Positions 51,453 through 59,067 of a stretch of 64,000 bases of DNA are shown piece after piece. Each line of letters starts with the position of its first letter. Position 1 is the first letter of the stretch. A model generated the notes under the pieces. It was not told the origin of the DNA. It saw only the letters and a list, made by a program, of their open reading frames with translations, and did no database searches. This DNA comes from CAZJHD01 sp964545855 (GTDB taxonomy: Bacteria; Planctomycetota; UBA1135; JACQFD01). The DNA is taken from positions 1 through 64,000 of the forward strand of contig CAZJHD010000020.1 of the NCBI GenBank assembly GCA_964545855.1, given 5' to 3'. The translations under genes were made by a program, and so were the position numbers.

Positions 51453-52544
51453 ATGGAGTTTCCTGCCTTCGACTACATGCGCTTCGCCAGGACGGCGACC
51501 GCGGGCGCCCGCATCTCCCTCGCCGCGAGCGGGCTCGCGCCCCCGCCACTCGCGCTGCTGGGCGACCCGCCGCCCCCGCTGGACGTCGGCGACACCGGCG
51601 CCTCGGGGACGCTCTTCCTCCGGGAGCGCGTCGCGCGCCGGACGGGGGTCGAGCCCGAGGACGTGCTGATCACGCCCGGCGCGAGTGGCGCGATCCACCT
51701 CGTGGCGAGCGCGCTCGGGGACGTCGGCGGTCATGCCGTCGTGGAGCGCCCCGCCTATCCGCCGCTCCACCTGGCGCCGCGGCTCTTCGGATGCGACGTC
51801 CGATTCTTCGACCGGAGGCTCGAGGAGGGCTTCCGCCTCGACCCCGGACGCGTGGGAACGGCCACGAGTGCGTGCGGCGGGCCCGCGTCCGTCTGGGTGA
51901 CGAATCTCCACAATCCGACGGGAGCCCTCGCCGCGCCCGGCGATCTCGCCGAGGCCGCCGCGATCGCCGCGCGCTCGGGGAGCCGCCTCGTCTGCTGCGA
52001 GCTCTACGGCGACTTCCTGGGGCCCGATCGCCCGCGTCCGGTCGCGACCCTCGTCCCGGGCGCCGTGTCGATCGGCTCGCTGACGAAGGCCTACGGTCTC
52101 GGCGGGCTGCGTGTCGGCTGGGTGCTGTGCCGCGATCGTGCGTTCCTGGAGCGTCTCGAGCGCCACTTCGATCTCATCGACGCCAACTGCGCCATGCCGT
52201 CGCTGCGGCTCGCGGCGGCGGCGCTCGATCACGTCGAGGCCTTCGAGGCGCGTGCGCTGCGCGCGAGCGTCGAGGGGCTCGCCCCGTTCTCCCGATGGGC
52301 GCGGGCCGAGATCGAGAAGGGTCGCATCGAGCTCGCGCCTCCCGCCGGAGGCATCGTCGCGTTCCCCCGCCTCGTCGGCGTCTCCGACACGCTCGCGCTC
52401 GCGCGCCGAGTGCGGGAGCGACACGGGGTGCAAGTCACGCCGGGGGAGTTCTTCGGCGCCCCGGGCTTCCTGCGTCTCGGCTTCGGCATCGATCCGTCCG
52501 CCGTCGAGGAGGCGTTGTCCGCCCTCTCCGAAGAGCTGCCGTAG
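51453..52544 (+). CDS. PLP-dependent aminotransferase, class I/II fold
   Basis: A 363-residue fold-type I enzyme. ITPGASGAIHLVASAL binds the cofactor phosphate, NLHNPTGALAAP is the NPTG motif, and SLTKAYGLGGLRVGW contains the lysine that holds PLP (about residue 212). The C-terminal domain ends in GFLRLGFGIDPSAVEEAL. It probably transfers an amino group between an amino acid and a keto acid; the substrate cannot be deduced. It is transcribed alone and divergently from the SH3 gene. Confidence 0.88.
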   Translation: MEFPAFDYMRFARTATAGARISLAASGLAPPPLALLGDPPPPLDVGDTGASGTLFLRERVARRTGVEPEDVLITPGASGAIHLVASALGDVGGHAVVERPAYPPLHLAPRLFGCDVRFFDRRLEEGFRLDPGRVGTATSACGGPASVWVTNLHNPTGALAAPGDLAEAAAIAARSGSRLVCCELYGDFLGPDRPRPVATLVPGAVSIGSLTKAYGLGGLRVGWVLCRDRAFLERLERHFDLIDANCAMPSLRLAAAALDHVEAFEARALRASVEGLAPFSRWARAEIEKGRIELAPPAGGIVAFPRLVGVSDTLALARRVRERHGVQVTPGEFFGAPGFLRLGFGIDPSAVEEALSALSEELP

Positions 52545-52549
52545 GGAGC

Positions 52550-52583
52550 TTCGCGGACGGCGGGCGCGGGCGCGAGCCGCGAA
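52550..52583 (+). terminator. Weak hairpin after the aminotransferase gene
   Basis: A 7-bp stem (ttcgcgg / ccgcgaa) around a 20-nt GC-rich loop, 5 nt after the stop codon. Confidence 0.3.
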
Positions 52584-52694
52584 CCATCGTTCGAGGGGAG
52601 CGAGAGCGGATTCGAGCCGGCGGCCGAGGATCGCGCGTGCGCGATTCGAGGGAAGCGGCGGTAGCCTCCTCGCGCACCCCTGGAGACCTTCACC

Positions 52695-54344
52695 GTGCAT
52701 CGACTCCGAAGCTCGCGCGACGCCCACTCGTTCCAGACTCGCTCCGATCGCGAGCGCGTGCGCCTGGCGCTCCTCGCGGCCACGGCGCTCCTCGCGGGAG
52801 CCTCCGGAGCCCAGGAGCCGATGCGCACCGAGATCGTCGCGCAGGGACTCGACTCCCCGATCTTCGTCACGGCGCCCCCGAACGACTTCGCACGGCTCTT
52901 CGTCGTGGGTCAGTACGGAACGATCCGCATCGTCCGAGACGGGGTCCTCCTTCCGGCCCCCTTCCTCGACCTCGGCCCCGTCGTACGCACCGGTCCCGAG
53001 ACGGGCCTGCTCGGGCTCGCGTTCCACCCGAGCTACGCGACGAACGGCTTCTTCTTCGTCGACTACACCCGCGAGCCCGACGGCGCGACGGTCATCGAGC
53101 GCTACCGGGTCTCGAACGATCCGGACGTCGCCGATCCCGCGAGCGCCACGACCTTCCTCGTGGTGCCGCAGCCCTTCGACAACCACAACGCGGGATCGAT
53201 CCTCTTCGGCCCGCACGACGGCTTCCTCTACGTGCCGACGGGCGACGGCGGCAGCGGCGGCGACCCGTTCAACTTCGCGCAGGACACGCGCAGTCCGCTC
53301 GGGAAGGTGCTCCGCATCGACGTCGACCACCCGATGCGAGGCCTCCCCTACGGGATCCCCGCCGGGAACCCCTTCGTCGGCGATCCGCAGGTCCTCGACG
53401 AGATCTGGAGCGTCGGCCTGCGCAATCCCTACCGCGCGAGCTTCGACCGGTGGACCGCCGACCTCTGGATCGCCGACGTCGGCCAGGAGTCGCGCGAGGA
53501 GATCCACGTCCAGCTCGCGGGCGATCCCGGGGGCGCCAACTACGGCTGGCGGTGCATGGAGGGATCGCTCTGCACGCCCTTCCTGCCACCGCTCGGCTGC
53601 GTCTGCAACGCACCGGAGCTCTCGCTCCCGATCCACGAGTACGACCACACGCTCGGCTGCGCGATCGTCGGCGGCTCCGTCTACCGCGGGAGCACCATCG
53701 CCGGCCTCGATGGGACCTACTTCTTCGGCGATCACTGCACGCCGCGCCTGTGGTCGCTGCGCTACGACGGGACGACCGTCTCCGATCTCACGGACCGCAC
53801 TCTGGAGCTCGCGCCGGGGCCCGGCATCCACAGCCTGAGCGGCTTCGGAGAGGACGCGGCGGGCGAGATCTACCTCACCTACCTGAGCGGCGACGTTGTG
53901 CGGATCGTGCCCGCGAGCGCCGCGGCGCCGCCGGTCGCGTCCTACGGCGCGGGGACGCCGGGCTGCGACGGCGCCCACGGGCTCTCCGTGCCGAGCGCGC
54001 CCGTCGCCGGAATGCCGGACTTCGTCCTGCGCTGCACGCACGCACCGCCGAGCTCCCTCGGTCTCGCGCTCGTCGCCGACGCCGCGCTCCTCGCCGGAGG
54101 CGACCCCTTCGGGCTCGGAGCCGAGCTGCTCGTGGATCTCCTCGGAGCCTCGGAGGCGATCGGGGCCGACCTCGTCACCGACGCATCGGGCGCCGCGTCC
54201 CTCTCCGGCCCGATCGCGAACGATCCGTCGCTCGTGGGACGGACCTTCTACGCCCAGGCGCTCTTCGTCTGGGTCGGAGGCTGCTCGCTCCCTCCGCACC
54301 AGATCAGCACGTCCCACGGTCTCGCGATGACGATCGGCGCCTGA
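52695..54344 (+). CDS. Exported glucose/sorbosone dehydrogenase-like beta-propeller protein
   Basis: A 549-residue protein. The signal peptide (VRLALLAATALLAGASGAQ) is followed by a GSDH-type propeller: VVRTGPETGLLGLAFHPSY, DNHNAGSILFGPHDGFLYV, GDGGSGGDPF, RNPYRASFDR and IHEYDHTLGCAIVGGSVYRG. The family oxidises sugars with PQQ or binds ligands. From about 425 a separate domain begins (YGAGTPGCDGAHGLSV ... GRTFYAQALFVW), which resembles a repeated C-terminal module of exported planctomycete proteins. The start is GTG 52695 with GGAG 9 nt upstream; a GTG at 52758 is an alternative nearer the hydrophobic core. Confidence 0.83.
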   Translation: MHRLRSSRDAHSFQTRSDRERVRLALLAATALLAGASGAQEPMRTEIVAQGLDSPIFVTAPPNDFARLFVVGQYGTIRIVRDGVLLPAPFLDLGPVVRTGPETGLLGLAFHPSYATNGFFFVDYTREPDGATVIERYRVSNDPDVADPASATTFLVVPQPFDNHNAGSILFGPHDGFLYVPTGDGGSGGDPFNFAQDTRSPLGKVLRIDVDHPMRGLPYGIPAGNPFVGDPQVLDEIWSVGLRNPYRASFDRWTADLWIADVGQESREEIHVQLAGDPGGANYGWRCMEGSLCTPFLPPLGCVCNAPELSLPIHEYDHTLGCAIVGGSVYRGSTIAGLDGTYFFGDHCTPRLWSLRYDGTTVSDLTDRTLELAPGPGIHSLSGFGEDAAGEIYLTYLSGDVVRIVPASAAAPPVASYGAGTPGCDGAHGLSVPSAPVAGMPDFVLRCTHAPPSSLGLALVADAALLAGGDPFGLGAELLVDLLGASEAIGADLVTDASGAASLSGPIANDPSLVGRTFYAQALFVWVGGCSLPPHQISTSHGLAMTIGA

Positions 54345-54358
54345 GCGACGACCGGCGG

Positions 54359-55687
54359 CTAGTGCGGGTGATCGTGCGGGTGCCCGTGCCCGTGATCGTG
54401 CGTGTGTGGGTGATCGTGAGTGTGATCGTGATCGTGATCGTGAGCGTGCCCGTGCTCGTGAGGCTGCCCATGCACGTGCGCCGGTCGCGCCCGCGGTCCC
54501 TCCGCCGCCGCGCCGAGCGACCGGCGAGCGGCCGCCTCGATCGAGCGCGCCGCCTCGTGCAGCGGGATCCCGCGCTCCCGCGCGATGCGCCGCGCGTCCT
54601 CGAACTCCGCCGAAGCGTCGGCCACGCCGTCGAGACCGAAACGGATCTTCGCGCGCGCCGGACCGTGCTCCGTCTCGAAGGTGCGCACCTCGCGCCGCAG
54701 CTTCGCCCGCGCGGCGACGTGGCGGCGCACGCCGAGCGTCGGAGTCTCCCGGAAGAGCAGGGCCTCGAGCGCGAGACGCCGCGGGAGCGGTGCGAGGAGC
54801 GTCACGACGAGACCGGGTCTCCCCTTCTTCATGGTGACCGGCGTGACGAAGGCGTCGAGCGCACCCTCGGCGAGCGCGCGCTCGAGGACGTACCCGGCGG
54901 TCTCGCCGCTCACGTCGTCCAGGTTGGCCTCGAGCACCGCGACGCGGTCTCCCTCCATCTCGGTCTCGCCGACGATCACGCGCAGGAGATTCGGGAGGTC
55001 CGTCGTCTCGCGGGAGCCCACGCCGTAGCCGATCGCCTCGGGGACGAGTTCCACGGGCTCGCCGATCGAGCGCGCGAAGGTGGCGAGCAGGGCGGCACCC
55101 GTGGGCGTCGTGCGCTCGCCGGCGAGCCCTCCGATCCGGACGCGCGAGCCGAGGAGCGCGCCCAGGGCGCCCGGCGCCGGCACGGGGATCGTGCCGTGCG
55201 CGCAGGCGACGACGCCGCTGCCGAGCTCCACGGCCGAGGCGGCCACGTCCTCGATCCCGAGCAGATGGATCCCCAGGCACGCCGCGACGACGTCGGCGAT
55301 CGTGTCGGCGGCCCCCACCTCGTGGAAGTGCACCTCGCGCTCGGGGATCCCGTGGGCCGCCGCCTCGGCGCGCGCGATCCGCGCGAACACCTCGCCGGCG
55401 CGCTCCTTCACGCCCTCCGGGACCGCCGCCGCGGCGACGACGCGCTCCACGTCCGGCAGGTGGCGCGCCAGGCGCTCGGGCGGAGCCGTGACGACGAAGC
55501 GCGTGCCGACGAACGCTCCTCGCGTCTCGCGCCGCACGTCGAAACGAAGGCCTGGGAGCGGCAGGGAGCGGAGACGCTCCAGGAGCTCCTCCGCCGGGGC
55601 TCCGGCGTCGAGCAGCGCGCCGGCCATCATGTCGCCGGAGATGCCCGAGAACGCGTCCACGTAGAGAGTGCGCATCGGACCGATCAT
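54359..55687 (-). CDS. larC: LarC-type nickel-insertion protein with polyhistidine tail
   Basis: A 442-residue LarC. DAFSGISGDMMAGALLDAG is the N-terminal signature, VHFHEVGAADTIADVV is the conserved histidine/aspartate block, and MKKGRPGLVVTLLAP lies in the C-terminal domain. LarC is the CTP-dependent metallochaperone that puts nickel into the pincer cofactor of lactate racemase-type enzymes. The last 39 residues contain 19 histidines, probably a nickel store. larA, larB and larE are not in the window, so another locus must supply them. The ATG overlaps the comF stop (ATGA); a second ATG lies 12 nt downstream. Confidence 0.92.
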   Translation of the reverse strand: MIGPMRTLYVDAFSGISGDMMAGALLDAGAPAEELLERLRSLPLPGLRFDVRRETRGAFVGTRFVVTAPPERLARHLPDVERVVAAAAVPEGVKERAGEVFARIARAEAAAHGIPEREVHFHEVGAADTIADVVAACLGIHLLGIEDVAASAVELGSGVVACAHGTIPVPAPGALGALLGSRVRIGGLAGERTTPTGAALLATFARSIGEPVELVPEAIGYGVGSRETTDLPNLLRVIVGETEMEGDRVAVLEANLDDVSGETAGYVLERALAEGALDAFVTPVTMKKGRPGLVVTLLAPLPRRLALEALLFRETPTLGVRRHVAARAKLRREVRTFETEHGPARAKIRFGLDGVADASAEFEDARRIARERGIPLHEAARSIEAAARRSLGAAAEGPRARPAHVHGQPHEHGHAHDHDHDHTHDHPHTHDHGHGHPHDHPH

Positions 55688-56484
55688 AGCCCTGGCGGCG
55701 AAGGGCCTCCGTCACGGGCCGCACCGGCGAGGCACGCGCCGGGCCCGAGCCCGCCGCGAGCGACCGTCGCCACGAGCACCTCGCGGGCGCCGGCGCGGCG
55801 CAACGCGCGCGCGCACTCGTGCGCCGTCGATCCCGACGTGAGCACGTCGTCCACGAGGAGGAGACGCAGTCCGCGGGGAGAGCGCGGCGCGCGCGAGAGG
55901 AGCGCACGCCGCGGCGCGAAGGCATCGCGCACGTTCGCACGCCGGGAGAGCGTCGTGGGCGACCCCTGGGGGGCCGCCTCGCGGACGCGCTGGAGCCAAC
56001 GCGCCCGAAGGGGCAGGCCGAGGCGCTCCGAGAGCGCTCGCGCCAGCTCCTCGACGGGACGTCTCGATCCGACGGGCCGGCGCCGCGCCGGGACGGGGAC
56101 GACCGCGTCGGCGGCGCGCGGCAGGGCGCGCGACGCGGTCTCCAGCAGATCGACGAGCACGGTGCATGCGGCCCGGTCGCCTCCCAGCTTGAAGGCGAGC
56201 AGCAGGACGCGCGCGGTGCCTCCGTAGAGCGCCGCCGAGGAGGCCGCGGAGAAGGCGGGCCGGCGCACCGTGCAGTCGGCGCACCGGCCACCGGGGAAGG
56301 GCACGGCGTTCGGCAGGCCGCACCGGACGCAGCGGGGACCGCTCCCGTCGAGGCGGACGAGCCGCGATCCGCACCCGGCGCCGAGGCCCGAGCCGTCGGC
56401 GGTCTCCGCCGCGCAGACGACGCAGAGAGGCGGCACGAGCAGGTCGGCGATGCCGGAGACGAGCGAGGCGGCGAGGGCGATCAC
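55684..56484 (-). CDS. comF: ComF family phosphoribosyltransferase-like protein
   Basis: A 266-residue ComF family protein. Cysteine pairs CVVC, CVRCGLPN and CADC near residues 20-70 form the zinc-finger part, and LLLVDDVLTSGSTAHECA is the PRPP-binding loop. ComF homologues are needed for DNA uptake at the inner membrane in competent bacteria. No other competence gene is close. The start is GTG 56484. It is coupled to larC by a 4-bp overlap. Confidence 0.9.
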   Translation of the reverse strand: MIALAASLVSGIADLLVPPLCVVCAAETADGSGLGAGCGSRLVRLDGSGPRCVRCGLPNAVPFPGGRCADCTVRRPAFSAASSAALYGGTARVLLLAFKLGGDRAACTVLVDLLETASRALPRAADAVVPVPARRRPVGSRRPVEELARALSERLGLPLRARWLQRVREAAPQGSPTTLSRRANVRDAFAPRRALLSRAPRSPRGLRLLLVDDVLTSGSTAHECARALRRAGAREVLVATVARGGLGPGACLAGAARDGGPSPPGL

Positions 56485-56499
56485 GCACGGGGGAACGCC

Positions 56500-56522
56500 G
56501 CGGCCGGCGGATCTCCGGCCGC
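56500..56522 (-). terminator. 8-bp hairpin between the membrane-protein gene and comF
   Basis: The arms gcggccgg and ccggccgc pair fully around a 7-nt loop, 11 nt after the stop of the membrane-protein gene. It lies before comF on the same strand. There is no U-tract. Confidence 0.5.
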
Positions 56523-56532
56523 CCGAAATCGA

Positions 56533-57045
56533 TCAGACGCGCGCAGGCTCCTGGCCGACGCCCATGCGCTCCCGGAGTCGCGCGACGAACTCGTCGACGG
56601 ACTCGTCCGCGCGCTCCTCGAGCCCGAAGAGATCTCCGATCTCCCGTGCGATCTCCGCATGGCGTTCCAGCGGGAAGTGCGGGTGCGCTCGGAAGAAGCG
56701 CCGCATGTGGCGGCGGAAGGACTGCCGGGAGTAGCGCGCTCCCGCGACTTCGAGCGCGAAGGCGACGGCCAGCACGCCGACGATCGCGATGGGGAGCGTC
56801 CGGCTCGGCGCGGAAGCCCGGTCGACGATCGGCAGCACGCCGACGATCTGGAAGAGGAACCCGGCCAGGAGGAAGCCGAGCCCGAAGTACGTGTGCACCT
56901 TCCGGAGCACGTGGTCCTTGATGCTCCGGAGCGAAGGCCGGTCCTCTCCGAAGAATTGCTCGATCACGGCCCGGGGCCGCCGGAACACGATGGAGTTCGC
57001 GAACGCCACGACCCCCACGATGTTCATCGTGAGCCCGAGCACCAT
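56533..57045 (-). CDS. Membrane protein of unknown function
   Basis: A 170-residue protein with an N-terminal membrane segment (LGLTMNIVGVVAFANSIVF), a second at about 55-75 (FGLGFLLAGFLFQIVGVL) and a third near 90-105 (TLPIAIVGVLAVAFALEV). A soluble C-terminal part of about 65 residues is rich in Arg, His and Glu. No known family was recognised. ATG 57045 is used; a TTG 18 nt upstream would add NQLDC before it. It has its own hairpin and is transcribed divergently from gatC. Confidence 0.75.
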   Translation of the reverse strand: MVLGLTMNIVGVVAFANSIVFRRPRAVIEQFFGEDRPSLRSIKDHVLRKVHTYFGLGFLLAGFLFQIVGVLPIVDRASAPSRTLPIAIVGVLAVAFALEVAGARYSRQSFRRHMRRFFRAHPHFPLERHAEIAREIGDLFGLEERADESVDEFVARLRERMGVGQEPARV

Positions 57046-57204
57046 GCAGTCGAGCTGGTTCAAGGGTCGGTGAGGAGAGTGATGCGCGGCGCGAGCGCGG
57101 GGGATCGGCGCCCACAGGAGCCGCTCGTCGGGAGCCTAGCAGGTGCCGACGGCGAGCACGCGCAACGAAGCTCCGAGCGAACGACCCCGGCGCGGCGTGG
57201 AGAT

Positions 57205-57227
57205 CCCGAGCCGGCGGCTCCTACAAT
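57205..57227 (+). promoter_or_regulatory. Probable leaderless promoter of gatCA
   Basis: TACAAT (57222-57227) matches the -10 consensus at five of six bases and ends 6 nt before the gatC ATG. TGGAGA 18 bp upstream is a possible -35 box. Transcription should start at the A of the ATG, so the mRNA would have no leader. Confidence 0.5.
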
Positions 57228-57233
57228 CCGGCC

Positions 57234-57536
57234 ATGTCCGATCCCGCGCCTCCGACCGTCGACCCCGAGGCCATCGCGCGGCTGGCGCGTCTCGCCCTCG
57301 ACCCCGACGAGCTCGCGCGCCTGCGCAAGGAGTTCGACGGACTCCTTCGCTACTTCGCAGCGATCCAGTCGGTCGACACGACCGGCGTCGAGCCGATGGT
57401 CTACCCCATCGACGCGCGGAACGTGCTTCGCCCCGACGAGGCGTCGCCGTCCATGCCTCGGGAGGACCTGCTCCGCAACGCTCCGGCCCAGGAGGGAGGC
57501 GAGTTCTTCCGCGTGCCGAAGGTGATCGACGCGTGA
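57234..57536 (+). CDS. gatC: Asp-tRNA(Asn)/Glu-tRNA(Gln) amidotransferase subunit GatC
   Basis: A 100-residue GatC. IARLARLALDPDELARLRKEF and the C-terminal LRNAPAQEGGEFFRVPKVID are the two conserved parts. GatC holds GatA and GatB together in the enzyme that amidates mischarged tRNA. Downstream gatA overlaps by GTGA. gatB is not in the window. Confidence 0.96.
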   Translation: MSDPAPPTVDPEAIARLARLALDPDELARLRKEFDGLLRYFAAIQSVDTTGVEPMVYPIDARNVLRPDEASPSMPREDLLRNAPAQEGGEFFRVPKVIDA

Positions 57537-59017
57537 CGGAGCCGATCCACCGGCGCACGGCCGCCTCGATCGCCGAGGACGTCCGCGCCGGGCGGCTGCG
57601 CGCGCGCGCCGTCGCCGAGCACTTCCTCGCGCGCACGGACCGGCTGGAGGCCGGAGTGCACGCGTTCATCGAGATCGACCGCGCCGAGATCCTCCGTCAG
57701 GCCGACGCCGTCGACGCGGCCGTCGCCGCCGGGCGGCCCGCGGGACGGCTCGCCGGCGTGCCGGTGGCGCTCAAGGACATCCTCTGCGCGCGCGGCACGG
57801 AGACCACCTGCGGATCGAAGATCCTGCGCGGGCATCGCCCCGCCTGGGACGCGACCGTCGTCTCCCGTCTCCGCACGGAGGGCGCGGTGCTCTTCGGCCG
57901 CACCAACATGGACGAGTTCGCCATGGGCTCGTCGACGGAGCACAGCAGCTACGGGCCCACGCGCAACCCCTGGGATCCCGCGCGCGTCCCCGGCGGATCC
58001 TCCGGCGGTTCGGCGGCCGCCGTCGCCGCCCGCTTCGCGCCGCTCGCGATCGGCACGGACACGGGGGGCTCGATCCGCCAGCCGGCGGCGCTCTGCGGCA
58101 TCGCCGGTCTGAAGCCCACCTACGGGCGCGTCTCGCGGTACGGACTCGTCGCCTTCGCGAGCTCCCTCGACCAGATCGGCCCCTTCGCGTGGAACGGCGC
58201 CGACGCGGCGCTCCTCTCGAGCGTGCTCTTCGGCGCCGACCCGAAGGACGCCACCTGCCTCCCTGCGCCGGTGCCCGATCTCGCCGCGGCTCTCCACCGC
58301 GGCGTGAAGGGACTCCGGCTCGGCGTGCCGAAGGAGTGGTCTCCCGCGTCCCTGGACGCTCCCGTGCGCGACGCCGTGGAGGGCGCGATCGATCGACTCG
58401 TCGCCGCCGGCGCGAAGCGCGTCGAGGTGGAGCTCCCCCGCGCGCCGCTCTCGATCCCCACCTACTACCTCGTGGCAACGGCCGAGGCGTCCTCGAACCT
58501 CGCCCGGTTCGACGGCGTGCGCTTCGGGCACCGCACGGAGTCGGCCCGGTCTCTGACGGACTTCTACGGCCGATCGCGCGACGAGGGATTCGGCGCCGAA
58601 GTGAAGCGACGGATCCTGCTCGGCACCTTCGTGCTCTCGGCGGGCTACGCGGACGCCTTCTACAAGAAGGCCCTGCAGGTCCGCACGCTCCTGAAGCAGG
58701 ACTTCGAGCGCGCCTTCGCCTCCTGCGATCTCGTCGTGGGGCCCGCGAGCCCGTTCCCCGCCTTCGAGCTGGGCGCGAAGCTCGACGATCCGCTCGCGAT
58801 GTACCTCTGCGATCTCTACACGGCGGCGATCAACTTGGTCGGCCTCCCCGGCATGTCGATCCCCTGCGGCTTCGCTCCGGGCTCCGCGGGCCCCCTGCCG
58901 CTCGGTCTCCAGATCATCGCGCCCGCCCTCGAGGAGGAGCGCATCTTCGCCGCCGTGGGCGCGCACGAGGCCGCGACCGATTGGCATCTCCGCGTGCCGC
59001 CGGGATTCGAGGACTAG
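57533..59017 (+). CDS. gatA: Asp-tRNA(Asn)/Glu-tRNA(Gln) amidotransferase subunit GatA
   Basis: A 494-residue amidase. The Ser-cisSer-Lys triad is visible: lysine in VPVALKDILC, the serines in VPGGSSGGSAAAV and GTDTGGSIRQPA. NMDEFAMGSSTEHSSYG is the GatA-specific motif that separates it from general amidases. It releases ammonia from glutamine or asparagine for GatB. The start codon GTG is inside the gatC stop. Confidence 0.97.
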   Translation: MTEPIHRRTAASIAEDVRAGRLRARAVAEHFLARTDRLEAGVHAFIEIDRAEILRQADAVDAAVAAGRPAGRLAGVPVALKDILCARGTETTCGSKILRGHRPAWDATVVSRLRTEGAVLFGRTNMDEFAMGSSTEHSSYGPTRNPWDPARVPGGSSGGSAAAVAARFAPLAIGTDTGGSIRQPAALCGIAGLKPTYGRVSRYGLVAFASSLDQIGPFAWNGADAALLSSVLFGADPKDATCLPAPVPDLAAALHRGVKGLRLGVPKEWSPASLDAPVRDAVEGAIDRLVAAGAKRVEVELPRAPLSIPTYYLVATAEASSNLARFDGVRFGHRTESARSLTDFYGRSRDEGFGAEVKRRILLGTFVLSAGYADAFYKKALQVRTLLKQDFERAFASCDLVVGPASPFPAFELGAKLDDPLAMYLCDLYTAAINLVGLPGMSIPCGFAPGSAGPLPLGLQIIAPALEEERIFAAVGAHEAATDWHLRVPPGFED

Positions 59018-59028
59018 CCTCGCGGCCC

Positions 59029-59048
59029 GGGTCTCCTCCGGGAGACCC
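59029..59048 (+). terminator. 8-bp hairpin after gatA
   Basis: The arms gggtctcc and ggagaccc pair fully around a TCCG loop, 11 nt after the gatA stop and 20 nt before the acyltransferase start. There is no U-tract. Confidence 0.5.
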
Positions 59049-59067
59049 ACGACCGCGGCTCCGGACC

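Noticed and set aside
54360..54476. Non-coding GTG/ATC microsatellite
   Set aside because: The repeat-like DNA is the coding sequence of the histidine-rich LarC tail, in frame and ending at the larC stop.
51203..56291. Very long open frames on both strands across the aminotransferase, GSDH and larC genes
   Set aside because: Both are compositional artefacts; the real genes in other frames have motifs, signal peptides and sensible overlaps.
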